Assembly: GCA_004556455.1 (NCBI GenBank)
Contig: SFGY01000007.1
Location: forward strand, 140,758-204,757
DNA length: 64,000 nt
Direction of reading: 5' to 3'
DNA from: Clostridiales bacterium
GTDB lineage: Bacteria; Bacillota; Clostridia; Saccharofermentanales; DTU023
The stretch's first letter is position 1. Every line of letters starts with the position of its first letter. The notes under the pieces are model-generated. The model saw nothing but the letters and a program-made list of their open reading frames with translations. It was not told the DNA's origin and ran no database searches. The position numbers and the translations under genes were made by a program. Below are positions 26,384-35,287 of the stretch, in pieces.

Positions 26384-27973
26384 GTGCTGATTTGCAGCTT
26401 AGCGGAAAAACAGGCTCTGCTCCTCGATGAAATCCTGGAAAACTGTACCTGCCGCAGTCCTCAGGGACGCGATGTGAAAGATGAACTGCAGTTTTACTCG
26501 GACACCGAGCGCGACGAGCTGATTCATGAGTTTTCTGTGATCGCCCGGCTGCGCCGTTCCCTGCAGGAAAAAAAGGCGCGCTGGCGCGAGGCCGAAACGC
26601 TGCTCAGCCGCTTTCGCCGCAATGACGAAAGCCTCTCCCGTCTGGAAAAAGGTCTGCTCCCTGACGAGGCCGAACTCTTTGAAATCAAGCGCTCTCTGGG
26701 ACTCTTCCGTCTGCTCGCCTATTACGACGATTTGCTGTGCGATGCGGACATTCGTCTGACTGATCTCTCCGAGGCTGAGGCTCTGCTCAATCCTCCGGGT
26801 CGCCGGGAAGAGGGTTTTCACATCTACTCCGCCTGGTCCGATGAACTGCGCCACGTACGTGAGGAACGTAAGCTTTTAGAGGAAAAGCTTTCCCTCCTGC
26901 TGCGCGAACGCGAGGAACTCAGCAGCCAGGCCGCTCGTGAAGCCCTTTTTGAGCAGAGAGCGGAGCTGCTGAACCGACAGAAAAAGCTGGAGGATAAGGA
27001 GCTTGAGCGCGTCGCCGCCGGTCTGCGCGACTGGCTGCCCGCCCTGCGCGAAAATTTTGCCGCTCTCGGCCGCTTCGATTTTCGCCTGGCCAGGGCCGAG
27101 CTGGCTGAACGCTGGCAGGCCCCCATTCCGGAAATCCTTGAGCCCGGTTCCGGCAGCCGGATCACCGGCGCCTATCACCCTCTGCTGGCCGCAGAACTTA
27201 TGGACAGAGGACTTTCCTTTACCCCGCAGTCGATCTTTCTGGGCGAAGGGAGCGTCGTCATCAGCGGCGCCAATATGGGCGGGAAAAGCGTGGCTCTCAT
27301 GTGTTTCCTGCTTTGCCTCTTACTCACCCAGCTGGCCATCTGTCCCCCTTGCGAGGCTCTGTCCACAGATCTCTACGACTTTTTTTCCTATCTGACCGAA
27401 GCCGAAGGAGAAGCCCGCCTGGGTCTTTCCTCTTTTGCTCAGCAGGCCGTGCGCATTCGCGAGGTGCTGCGTCTTTCCCAGAGCACTCGCGGACTCGTCG
27501 TCATGGACGAAGCCTGCCGCGGCACCAACCCCGATGAGGCCACCGCCATGCTGCAGGCCATCTGCCGCATCTTCGCCCGCAGCAAGAGCCGCCTTCTTTG
27601 CGCGACCCACTATCGCATGCCCCATGAAAAGGGCATCCGGCACTATCGCATTCGCGGCCTGAAGCCCGAAGCAGCAACAGAAGAGCGCGTGACCACTGAA
27701 CAGTCCATGGTCACCCGGAAGAAAGAGGATTTCGCCAACGCGTTGCGCGCCGCCCCGGGAGACGAAAAAAAGAGCAAGTCGGATCTGGAAGATGAAAAAG
27801 CCATCGCCGCCATTCATGAGGCCATGGATTATACTCTGGCCCCCCTGGAAGAAGCGGAAGATATCCCGGCAGCAGGTCTCTGCATCGCCGAAAAAATGGG
27901 GATTGATGCCGTCTTTCTCAGGGAGATGCGACAAATTTACGAGGAAAATCGCGAGCCTGGCGAAGCGCCGTAA
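26384..27973 (+). CDS. kamC: Lysine 5,6-aminomutase reactivase ATPase KamC (MutS-like)
   Basis: This 529-residue protein has a coiled, helical N-terminal part (about 1-260) and a MutS-type ATPase domain with Walker A GANMGGKS at residues 295-302 and Walker B LVVMDEACRGTNPDEA. It lacks the mismatch-binding domains of true MutS. MutS-like partners of this kind are found in lysine and ornithine aminomutase operons and are thought to reactivate the damaged cobalamin enzyme. The start is a GTG with AAAGGAG six bases upstream. A Lys/Glu-rich insert (about 440-470) follows the ATPase core. Confidence 0.85.
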   Translation: MLICSLAEKQALLLDEILENCTCRSPQGRDVKDELQFYSDTERDELIHEFSVIARLRRSLQEKKARWREAETLLSRFRRNDESLSRLEKGLLPDEAELFEIKRSLGLFRLLAYYDDLLCDADIRLTDLSEAEALLNPPGRREEGFHIYSAWSDELRHVREERKLLEEKLSLLLREREELSSQAAREALFEQRAELLNRQKKLEDKELERVAAGLRDWLPALRENFAALGRFDFRLARAELAERWQAPIPEILEPGSGSRITGAYHPLLAAELMDRGLSFTPQSIFLGEGSVVISGANMGGKSVALMCFLLCLLLTQLAICPPCEALSTDLYDFFSYLTEAEGEARLGLSSFAQQAVRIREVLRLSQSTRGLVVMDEACRGTNPDEATAMLQAICRIFARSKSRLLCATHYRMPHEKGIRHYRIRGLKPEAATEERVTTEQSMVTRKKEDFANALRAAPGDEKKSKSDLEDEKAIAAIHEAMDYTLAPLEEAEDIPAAGLCIAEKMGIDAVFLREMRQIYEENREPGEAP

Positions 27974-28037
27974 GGTCTCGCTGAAACAATAAATAATCAA
28001 ACAATAGAGAATAGTAAAAAAATAAATAGTAAATTCT

Positions 28038-28060
28038 CTGATATCTGAACAAGATATCAG
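28038..28060 (+). repeat. Hairpin upstream of kamD
   Basis: A perfect 8-bp stem (CTGATATC/GATATCAG) with a 7-base loop stands in the A/T-rich gap between kamC and kamD, just before the AAGGAG of kamD. There is no T run, so it is more likely a processing or stability element than a terminator. Confidence 0.5.
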
Positions 28061-28074
28061 AACAAGGAGAAAGC

Positions 28075-29739
28075 ATGGCTGAATTACATTTAGATGGACA
28101 AAAAGTCTGTGAGGCCAGGGAGGCTGCCGCAGCCATCGTGCGCCAGACCGTTGAAGAACTGGATGACCGCTCCACGGTGACCGTGGAGCGCACCGTCCTG
28201 CGCCTGATGGGGATTGACGGCATCAATGACGCCGGGGTTCCCCTGCCGAACCTCGTCATCGAGCAGCTGCAGGAGGAAGGGCTCCTGGGACAGGGCGCTT
28301 CGTACTGGATGGGGCGGGCCTGTCTCTCCCTGGGCAAGTCGCCGCAGGAGGTTGCTGAACTCTGTGCCCAGGGCGATTTTTCTTTTCGCCAGCTGGAACC
28401 TGTCGACGCCTTTCAAATCCGGGTCTGGGGCGAAGGCGAAGCCGAAAAGAGCCTCAAACGCATCCTGGCCTCCCGCAGCAGGCGCGACGAATATTTAAAG
28501 CGCTTCGGAGATCACGGCGGACCGCTGCTCTATGTCATCGTGGCCACGGGCAATATTTACGAAGATATCGTCCAGGCCAAGGCGGCCGCCAAACAGGGCG
28601 CCGACGTCATCGCCGTGATTCGCACCACCGGCCAGAGCCTGCTCGACTACGTGCCCTATGGCGCTACCACTGAGGGCTTCGGCGGAACCATGGCGACCCA
28701 GGAGAACTTCCGTCTCATGCGCAAAGCTCTGGATGAGAGTGGCGAAGAGCTGCATCGCTACATCCGTCTCTGCAACTACTGCTCCGGCCTCTGTATGCCG
28801 GAAATCGCTGTCATGGGTGCCTTTGAACGCCTCGACGTGATGCTGAACGACGCTCTCTACGGTATTCTTTTCCGTGACATCAACATGCAGCGCACGCTCA
28901 TCGACCAGCGCTTCTCGCGGCTCATCAACGGCGTCGCCGGAGTCATCATCAACACGGGCGAAGATAACTACCTCACCACGGCCGATGCCTTCGAAGAAGC
29001 CCACACGGTGCTGGCCTCGCAGTTCATCAACGAGCAGTTCGCCCTCGATGCCGGCATGCCGGAAGAACAGATGGGTTTAGGCCACGCCTTTGAGATGGAT
29101 CCCGAGCTGGAAAATGCCTTTCTCTACGAGTTCGCTCAGGCTCAGATGGCCCGGCAGATTTTCCCCCATGCGCCGCTGAAATACATGCCCCCGACCAAAT
29201 ATATGACGGGCAATATTTTCCGCGGCCACATTCAGGATGCCCTCTTCAATATCATCACGGTGATCTCCAAACAGCGGATACACCTCCTCGGCATGCTCAC
29301 CGAAGCCATCCACACGCCCTTTATGTCAGACCGCGCCCTCTCCATTGAAAATGCCCGCTATATCGCCCGCAGCCTCAGGGACTTCGGCGACGACATCAGC
29401 TTTAAGCCGGGCGGGATCATGGAAGAGCGAGCTGCCTTTGTTCTGGATCAGGCCCTGGAGCTGCTGCGCAATATCCAGCGCGACGGCCTCTTCCGTACCC
29501 TCGAGCTGGGCCGCTTTGCCGATATCAAACGGCCTCTGGACGGTGGCAAAGGCCTTGCCGGGGTCTTCCACAAAGAAGAAAATTACCTCAATCCTTTCCA
29601 CGACCTCTTTATGAGCGCGGCCGAAGACAATATGCAGCAAACGCGCGCAGCCCGTGAAGAGCAGCAAGGCAAAGCGGCGAACTGGGTCGCCGAAGAACGT
29701 GAGATACAAACCCCGGCGGAAGGAGGATGCACGAAATGA
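28075..29739 (+). CDS. kamD: Lysine 5,6-aminomutase alpha subunit
   Basis: This 554-residue protein is the large, substrate- and cobalamin-contacting TIM-barrel subunit of D-lysine/beta-lysine 5,6-aminomutase. Segments such as GVPLPNLVIEQL, VIRTTGQSLLDYVPYGAT and YMPPTKYMTGNIFRGH are characteristic. It moves the terminal amino group of beta-lysine from C6 to C5 with adenosylcobalamin and PLP bound mainly by KamE. It is about 35 residues longer than the usual 515-520, the excess lying in the Gln/Glu-rich C-terminus. Its stop overlaps the kamE start as ATGA. Confidence 0.95.
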   Translation: MAELHLDGQKVCEAREAAAAIVRQTVEELDDRSTVTVERTVLRLMGIDGINDAGVPLPNLVIEQLQEEGLLGQGASYWMGRACLSLGKSPQEVAELCAQGDFSFRQLEPVDAFQIRVWGEGEAEKSLKRILASRSRRDEYLKRFGDHGGPLLYVIVATGNIYEDIVQAKAAAKQGADVIAVIRTTGQSLLDYVPYGATTEGFGGTMATQENFRLMRKALDESGEELHRYIRLCNYCSGLCMPEIAVMGAFERLDVMLNDALYGILFRDINMQRTLIDQRFSRLINGVAGVIINTGEDNYLTTADAFEEAHTVLASQFINEQFALDAGMPEEQMGLGHAFEMDPELENAFLYEFAQAQMARQIFPHAPLKYMPPTKYMTGNIFRGHIQDALFNIITVISKQRIHLLGMLTEAIHTPFMSDRALSIENARYIARSLRDFGDDISFKPGGIMEERAAFVLDQALELLRNIQRDGLFRTLELGRFADIKRPLDGGKGLAGVFHKEENYLNPFHDLFMSAAEDNMQQTRAAREEQQGKAANWVAEEREIQTPAEGGCTK

Positions 29740-30563
29740 GCGGCGGACTTTACAGTATGGAGAAACGCGATTTCTCCACCGAACTTGACCTCACAAAACT
29801 AAAGCCCTACGGGGACACGATGAATGACGGCAAGGTACAGCTTTCCTTTACCCTGCCCGTCGCCGACAATCCCACCTCCGAAGAAGCGGCCAAGCAGGTG
29901 CTGCTCAGCATGGGGCTGAAAGAGCCTCTCATCACCTGTCACCAGGCGCTCGACAAAAACTTCACTTTCTTTGTCGGCTACGGCCAGCTGGAAAAGACGC
30001 TGGATTACACACAAATTCACGTCAAAGCCGTCGAAGTGGACGTGCTCAGTATGGAAGAGACCGATCAGTTCATCCGCACGAAACTGGGGCGGCCCATTCG
30101 TGTTCTCGGCGCTTCAACCGGCACCGACGCTCATACCGTAGGCATCGACGCGATCATGAACATGAAGGGCTATGCCGGACACTACGGTCTGGAGCGCTAT
30201 GGCATGATCGAAGCCCTCAACCTGGGCAGCCAGGTCCCTAACGAAGACTTTATCCGCAAAGCCCTGGAATACAGAGCGGATGTCCTTCTCGTCTCTCAGA
30301 CGGTCACGCAGAAGAATGTCCACATCCAAAACATCACCGAGCTGATCGAGCTTCTGGAAGCTGAGGGCCTGCGAGAAAAATTCCTCGTGATTATCGGCGG
30401 CCCCCGCATCAGTCACGAGCTGGCCAAAGAACTGGGCTGCGATGCGGGCTTCGGCCCCGGCTCCTATGCCGACAACGTCGCCAGCTACATCGTGGAAGAA
30501 CTGGCCAAGCGTAAGGAGGCTGGCCTTTTCAGTGTCGGCGACCTCTCTAAAGAACAGAATTAA
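29736..30563 (+). CDS. kamE: Lysine 5,6-aminomutase beta subunit (B12- and PLP-binding)
   Basis: This 275-residue subunit contains the base-off cobalamin motif DAHTVG (Asp131, His133, Gly136) and Lys144 in the NMKGYAGHYG segment. In the Clostridium sticklandii enzyme His133 binds cobalt and Lys144 binds PLP. The identical numbering supports the start chosen here, ATG 29736, which overlaps the kamD stop and has AGGAGG nine bases upstream. An ATG at 29727 abuts that site and is less likely. Confidence 0.95.
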   Translation: MSGGLYSMEKRDFSTELDLTKLKPYGDTMNDGKVQLSFTLPVADNPTSEEAAKQVLLSMGLKEPLITCHQALDKNFTFFVGYGQLEKTLDYTQIHVKAVEVDVLSMEETDQFIRTKLGRPIRVLGASTGTDAHTVGIDAIMNMKGYAGHYGLERYGMIEALNLGSQVPNEDFIRKALEYRADVLLVSQTVTQKNVHIQNITELIELLEAEGLREKFLVIIGGPRISHELAKELGCDAGFGPGSYADNVASYIVEELAKRKEAGLFSVGDLSKEQN

Positions 30564-30627
30564 ATAGAACAAGAGCTGAAGTCTCCGCAGCCTCTTGCTG
30601 CGCTGCACTTAGAAAGGAAAAAAGAAG

Positions 30628-32628
30628 ATGAGAGAAGAACTTTGGCGCGCTTCCGCGGAGCGCCGCGAAAAATCGCAGATGATGGCCTTCATGAAGCAGC
30701 TGAAAGCCCGGCACGGACTGGAGTTTGAGGATTACCGCGAACTTCACGATTGGAGTATTAAAGAGCCTGAACTCTTCTGGGACGAGCTCTGGAAGTTCTT
30801 TGAGATTAAAACCTCCAGACCTTACGACAAAGTTGTCGACGATCTCCACAAATTTCCCGGAGCGGAGTGGTTCCCCGGGGCCATGCTGAACTACACGGAG
30901 AATATGCTGCGCGAACGCAAAGGAGATGAACCCGCCCTCATCTTCCGCGGTGAAGATTCCGAGCGCCGCGTCATTTCCTGGAGCGAACTGCGCTCCCAGG
31001 TTTTCCGCATCGCCGAAGCCCTGCGCGCCGAAGGTCTGAAAGCCGGCGATACTGTGGCCGCTTATATGCCCAACCTCCCCGAAACCATCATCGCTATGCT
31101 CGCCGCAGCCGCAGTCGGCGTGGTCTGGTGCTCCTGCGCCACGGATATCGGCCCTCAGGCCGCCACGGATCGTCTCGGTCAGGTCGAGCCCAGGGTGCTC
31201 TTTACGACCGACGCCTACTACTACAAAGGAAAAACTTTTGATGTCTCCGCCAAGGCAGCCCAGCTCGCCCAGAATATGCCGAGCGTGAAACGCGTGGTTT
31301 ACACCCATTACGCCGGAGATGTGGATGCTGCCGTCGCTGCCACCCCCAACGCCCTGTGCTGGGAGGCTTTCCTCGAACGTGGTGATGAGAGTCGCTTCCG
31401 CTACGAGCAGGTTCCCGCCTCCCATCCGCTGGTCGTCATGTTCTCCTCCGGAACCACCGGCAAGCCCAAGTGCATGGTGCAGTCGCACGCTGGCCTGCTC
31501 ATCAACCAGCTGAAAGAAGTCGTTTTGCATCATGACATCAGCGAAAAAGACCGCATGCTCTACATCACGACCTGCTCCTGGATGATGTGGAACTGGATGC
31601 TCTCCGCCCTGGGCGCGGGCTGCTCCCTTGTCCTTTACGACGGCAACCCCTCCTGGCCCGAAACGGCGGCCATCTGGAAAATCCTTGAAGAAGAAGCCGT
31701 CACCTGCTTTGGTCTCTCCGCTTCGTACATTCACGCCCTCATGGCCGAAGATTTTGTGCCGAAAGATCACGCCGATCTCAAATCTCTGCGCTGCATCTCC
31801 CAGACCGGCTCAGCCCTCTCCGACGCGGGTTTCCACTTTGTCTACGACAAGATCAAAAAAGACCTGCACTTTTCCTCCATTGCCGGTGGGACGGATATCA
31901 ACGGCTGCTTTAATATCGGCAACCCGCTGAACCCTGTTTACAGCAACGAACTGCAGGGCCCGGGCCTGGGCGAAGCCGTCTTTGCCTATAACGACAAGGG
32001 CGAGCGCGTTTACGACGAACAGGGCGAACTCGTCTGTGAGTTGCCCATTCCCGCCATGCCGCTCTACTTCTGGAACGACCCCGAGGGCAAACGCTATCAC
32101 GCGGCCTATTTTGAGGTTTATCCCGGCGTCTGGCGTCACGGCGACTACATTGAAATGCACAGCGATACCGGCGGTGTCACCTACTACGGTCGCTCCGACT
32201 CCGTCCTGAAACCCTCCGGCGTGCGTATCGGCACCTCCGAAATTTACGCTCAGGTGCAGAAAGTCGACGCCGTGCTCGACAGCCTCGCCATCGGCCAGCA
32301 GTACCACGACGACCAGCGCGTGCTCCTCTTTGTTCAGATGAAGGAAGGCCGGAGCCTCAGCCCCGAGATTGCCAAAGAGATTCGCACAACCCTGCGCAAA
32401 AATGCCTCGCCGCGCCACGTTCCTGCGGTCATTCTCGAAGTCAGCGACATTCCCCGGACCCTGAACGGCAAAATTGTCGAAAGCGCCGTCACCAACATCG
32501 TCAATCACCGTAAAGTCACCAATCGCGACGCCCTGCAGAATCCGCAGAGCCTCGACGAATACGAAACGCTGCTGCCGCTTCTGGAAGATAAAGGCAGCGA
32601 AGCCGAGCGTGAGGCCAGGCTCTTCTGA
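30628..32628 (+). CDS. aacS: Acetoacetyl-CoA synthetase
   Basis: This 666-residue adenylate-forming enzyme has the AMP-binding motif MFSSGTTGKPKCMV near residue 275, the ACS-type N-terminus (SIKEPELFWDELWKFFEI) and the segment GRSDSVLKPSGVRIGTSEIY. These are typical of AacS, which turns acetoacetate, ATP and CoA into acetoacetyl-CoA, AMP and PPi. It follows kamE after 64 bases and so likely handles the acetoacetate made by Kce. Most described lysine fermenters use a CoA-transferase (AtoDA) at this place; none is seen here. A short hairpin (GAGCCA/TGGCTC) follows its stop. Confidence 0.92.
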   Translation: MREELWRASAERREKSQMMAFMKQLKARHGLEFEDYRELHDWSIKEPELFWDELWKFFEIKTSRPYDKVVDDLHKFPGAEWFPGAMLNYTENMLRERKGDEPALIFRGEDSERRVISWSELRSQVFRIAEALRAEGLKAGDTVAAYMPNLPETIIAMLAAAAVGVVWCSCATDIGPQAATDRLGQVEPRVLFTTDAYYYKGKTFDVSAKAAQLAQNMPSVKRVVYTHYAGDVDAAVAATPNALCWEAFLERGDESRFRYEQVPASHPLVVMFSSGTTGKPKCMVQSHAGLLINQLKEVVLHHDISEKDRMLYITTCSWMMWNWMLSALGAGCSLVLYDGNPSWPETAAIWKILEEEAVTCFGLSASYIHALMAEDFVPKDHADLKSLRCISQTGSALSDAGFHFVYDKIKKDLHFSSIAGGTDINGCFNIGNPLNPVYSNELQGPGLGEAVFAYNDKGERVYDEQGELVCELPIPAMPLYFWNDPEGKRYHAAYFEVYPGVWRHGDYIEMHSDTGGVTYYGRSDSVLKPSGVRIGTSEIYAQVQKVDAVLDSLAIGQQYHDDQRVLLFVQMKEGRSLSPEIAKEIRTTLRKNASPRHVPAVILEVSDIPRTLNGKIVESAVTNIVNHRKVTNRDALQNPQSLDEYETLLPLLEDKGSEAEREARLF

Positions 32629-33019
32629 GCCAAAGCCGCAGTGGCTCTGTGGAGTGAGCGCTTTCAGTGATCATGCCCAATAGGTTCCAGCCTGTGGCCT
32701 TATAGCCAGAACCGAGGACTTGATCTGCGGAGAAAACGCTTTCAGCGATTATTACTGACGGGAAAAAATATGCGGCAACATTCAATGCCGTTTGTCCGCA
32801 TCTGAGTGTTATAATGGCGCGTGATAGGCTTGTGCAGTGGTAATGCGCCAGCTTCCGCGCCGACCTCAGTGCCGGCGGGACCAGAATGCGCCCTGACAAG
32901 ATCATGTCGGGCGCATTTTTGTGTGAGTCGGTCGTGCTGCAACTGTACAAACCGCCTTGTTTTTTCCACCAGCTCGGCAGAAAAGCCGAAGCTAATCAGT
33001 AGAATAGGATGATGTATAA
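32629..33019 (+). promoter_or_regulatory. hppA upstream region with candidate attenuator
   Basis: No gene is seen in these 391 bases. Two imperfect 16-base direct repeats (CGCTTTCAGTGATCAT at 32659 and CGCTTTCAGCGATTAT at 32737) lie 78 bases apart. A TATAAT (32810-32815) is a likely -10 site but has no clear -35. About 70 bases later a terminator ends at 32921. The octamer AATGCGCC (32842-32849) repeats the 5' arm of that terminator, so it could pair with the 3' arm instead, as an attenuator would. It matches no riboswitch class that I recognise. Confidence 0.5.
32885..32921 (+). terminator. Intrinsic terminator in the hppA leader
   Basis: AATGCGCCCTGAC (32885-32897) pairs with GTCGGGCGCATT (32906-32917) and is followed by a short T run. 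It lies about 100 bases before hppA on the same strand, so it may be regulated rather than simply end the aacS transcript. Confidence 0.75.
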
Positions 33020-35137
33020 ATGAGTACCATGATTCTCTTCGGCGTCGTGGCCCTGACCCTGCTTTATGTGGTTTCAGAGGTCCTGTCCATCAAGAAGATG
33101 GACGAAGGTACGCCCGAAATGAAAGAACTTGCCGGGATAATCCGTTCCGGGGCTGATGCCTTTCTTAAAACGGAATACAAAATGATCACGCTGGTTGTCG
33201 TCGTACTGGCTCTGGTCTTTTCCTGCTTTATCGAACGCTGGAGCGGGCTCAGCTTTCTCTTAGGCGCAACCATGAGCAGCTGCGCCTGCATCCTTGGCAT
33301 GATCAGCGCGACCTATGCCAACGTGCGGACCTCCAATGCCGCCAGAACCACCCTGAACATCGGCGAAACAGTGCGCGTCGCCATGCGCGGCGGCAGCATC
33401 AGCGGCCTCTCCGTTCAGGCCTTTGGTCTGTTCGGCGTACTTCTGCTCTTTGTCATTCGCGGCGGCGTCGATCCCGAAGCCACCAGCAGTGGCCTTCTTG
33501 TCAGCCTGCCCTGCAATCCTGATCTCATGATCATTGCCACCTATTCGCTCGGCTGCTCCGTGGTCGCCATGTTTAACCGCGTGGCCGGTGGAAACTATAC
33601 CAAGGCCGCCGATATCTCTTCCGACATTCTGGCCAAAATCCGCCACGATCTTCCTGAAGATGACAGCCGCGTCCCCAACGTTATCGCAGACTTCATCGGC
33701 GACAACGTCAACGATATCGCCGGCAACTGCAGCGACCTGCTGGAAAGCTTTGTCGCAACAATTTCCGCCAGCTTCATGATCGCCGTGGGCATCTATCGCG
33801 GAAACGAGGCGCTCATCCCCTTTGAGACCTTCAACGCGACCATTCTTTTCCCCATTCTGCTCGCGGGCGGCGGCCTTCTCAGCTGCCTCATCGGTATGTT
33901 TGTCGGCACTCACCGCAAACTCAGCAACAATCCTTCCCGTGACCTCGACATGGCGAACTGGATTTCTTCCGGCCTGACGATCCTCTTTGGTCTCTGTTCC
34001 TCTTACTTCGTTTTCAATAACGAAAAACTCTACGACAGCTTCAAGATCGGCTGGCTCAGCCCCTGGATTTCTGCCGTTTTAGGCATTCTCAGCGGCGTCG
34101 CCATCGGTGTGATCACCGAGTACTACACGAGCACCGACTTTAAGCCGACCCGTGAGCTGGCCCGCATCGCTCCTGAAGGCGATGCCTTTATCGTCACCAA
34201 GGGCGACGCCATCGGCTCTCGCTCCTGCCTCCTGCCCATCGTCGTCATCGGCGTGGCGCTCTTCATTTCCGGCAAACTCTGCGGAACTTACGGCCTGGCC
34301 GTTTCCGCTCTGGGCATGCTCTCCTTTGTCGGCGCGACCGTCTCCATCGACGCCTTTGGCCCGATCTCCGATAACGCCGGCGGCATCGCCGAATCCGCTC
34401 ATTTGCCCGCCGAAGTGCGTGTCATTACCGATAAGCTCGACGCTGTCGGCAACACGACCGCTGCCATCGGCAAAGGCTTCGCCATCGGTTCCGCCGCTTT
34501 CGCCACCGTCTCCCTGATCGTGGCTTATGTCGGCAGCTACACACCGCTGGGAGCTGAACCCGTCCTGAACTTCGCCTCCTTCGTCGTCATTGCCGGCGGC
34601 ATTATAGGCGGTGCTCTGATCGAATACTTCTGTGCCATTCTCACCGACAATACCATTGAATCTGCCAAGCTGATGGCCGATGAAGGCGACAAACAGATGT
34701 CTGTCCCCGGCGTACTCGAAGGCACCAAACACGCCGATTACAACACAATGATCACCCTCGCAGCCCAGCAGGCTCTCAAGAAAATGCTGGCCCCTTCGCT
34801 GCTGGCTCTGACCATCCCGCTCCTCGGCGGCATCCTCTTCGGCGTCGAATTTGTCGGCGGCCTCCTTCTGGGCGCGACCATCGTCGCCATTCCGCGGGCT
34901 ATCTTCATGGGTAACTCCGGCGGCGCCTTCGACAATGCCAAGAAGTATATCGAATCCGGCGAACTCGAAGGCCACGGCAAAGGCAGCCCGGCGCACAAAG
35001 CCTCCGTTACCGGCGATACCATCGGCGACACCCGCAAAGACGTCGTGGGCGTGGCTCTCGACATTTTCATCAAGATGATGTCGACCGTCGCCAACACCCT
35101 CGCCCCGATCTTCGCCCGCATCAGCCTGATGAAATAA
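33020..35137 (+). CDS. hppA: Membrane-bound K+-dependent ion-pumping pyrophosphatase
   Basis: This 705-residue membrane protein has about 16 helices and the M-PPase signature regions TKAADISSDILAKI, PEDDSRVPNVIADFIGDNVNDIAGNCSDL and DAFGPISDNAGGIAE. It splits PPi and pumps H+ or Na+ outward. The segment GNTTAAIGKGFAIGSAA has Ala where K+-independent enzymes have Lys, which places it in the K+-dependent group. The usual DVGADLVGK motif reads DISSDILAK: the Asp, Asp and Lys ligands remain but the small residues differ. It follows aacS, a PPi producer. Confidence 0.92.
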   Translation: MSTMILFGVVALTLLYVVSEVLSIKKMDEGTPEMKELAGIIRSGADAFLKTEYKMITLVVVVLALVFSCFIERWSGLSFLLGATMSSCACILGMISATYANVRTSNAARTTLNIGETVRVAMRGGSISGLSVQAFGLFGVLLLFVIRGGVDPEATSSGLLVSLPCNPDLMIIATYSLGCSVVAMFNRVAGGNYTKAADISSDILAKIRHDLPEDDSRVPNVIADFIGDNVNDIAGNCSDLLESFVATISASFMIAVGIYRGNEALIPFETFNATILFPILLAGGGLLSCLIGMFVGTHRKLSNNPSRDLDMANWISSGLTILFGLCSSYFVFNNEKLYDSFKIGWLSPWISAVLGILSGVAIGVITEYYTSTDFKPTRELARIAPEGDAFIVTKGDAIGSRSCLLPIVVIGVALFISGKLCGTYGLAVSALGMLSFVGATVSIDAFGPISDNAGGIAESAHLPAEVRVITDKLDAVGNTTAAIGKGFAIGSAAFATVSLIVAYVGSYTPLGAEPVLNFASFVVIAGGIIGGALIEYFCAILTDNTIESAKLMADEGDKQMSVPGVLEGTKHADYNTMITLAAQQALKKMLAPSLLALTIPLLGGILFGVEFVGGLLLGATIVAIPRAIFMGNSGGAFDNAKKYIESGELEGHGKGSPAHKASVTGDTIGDTRKDVVGVALDIFIKMMSTVANTLAPIFARISLMK

Positions 35138-35159
35138 ACATCGGCGGCTTCACAGCAAT

Positions 35160-35196
35160 AAAGGGGACCATCTCCAAAAGAGATGGCCTCCTTTTT
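35160..35196. terminator. Terminator between hppA and the convergent lyase gene
   Basis: AAGGGGACCATCTC pairs with GAGATGGCCTCCTT over a 5-base loop, followed by a T run on the plus strand. It ends hppA and may also stop reading from the minus strand. Confidence 0.82.
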
Positions 35197-35287
35197 AAGT
35201 TTCGTGAGCTTTCGCGATCAGTCCATGTCGCTCTGTCTTTGCCACTCAGTCCTGCTCACACAGCCCTGGTCAAACAGCCTTTGTCGC

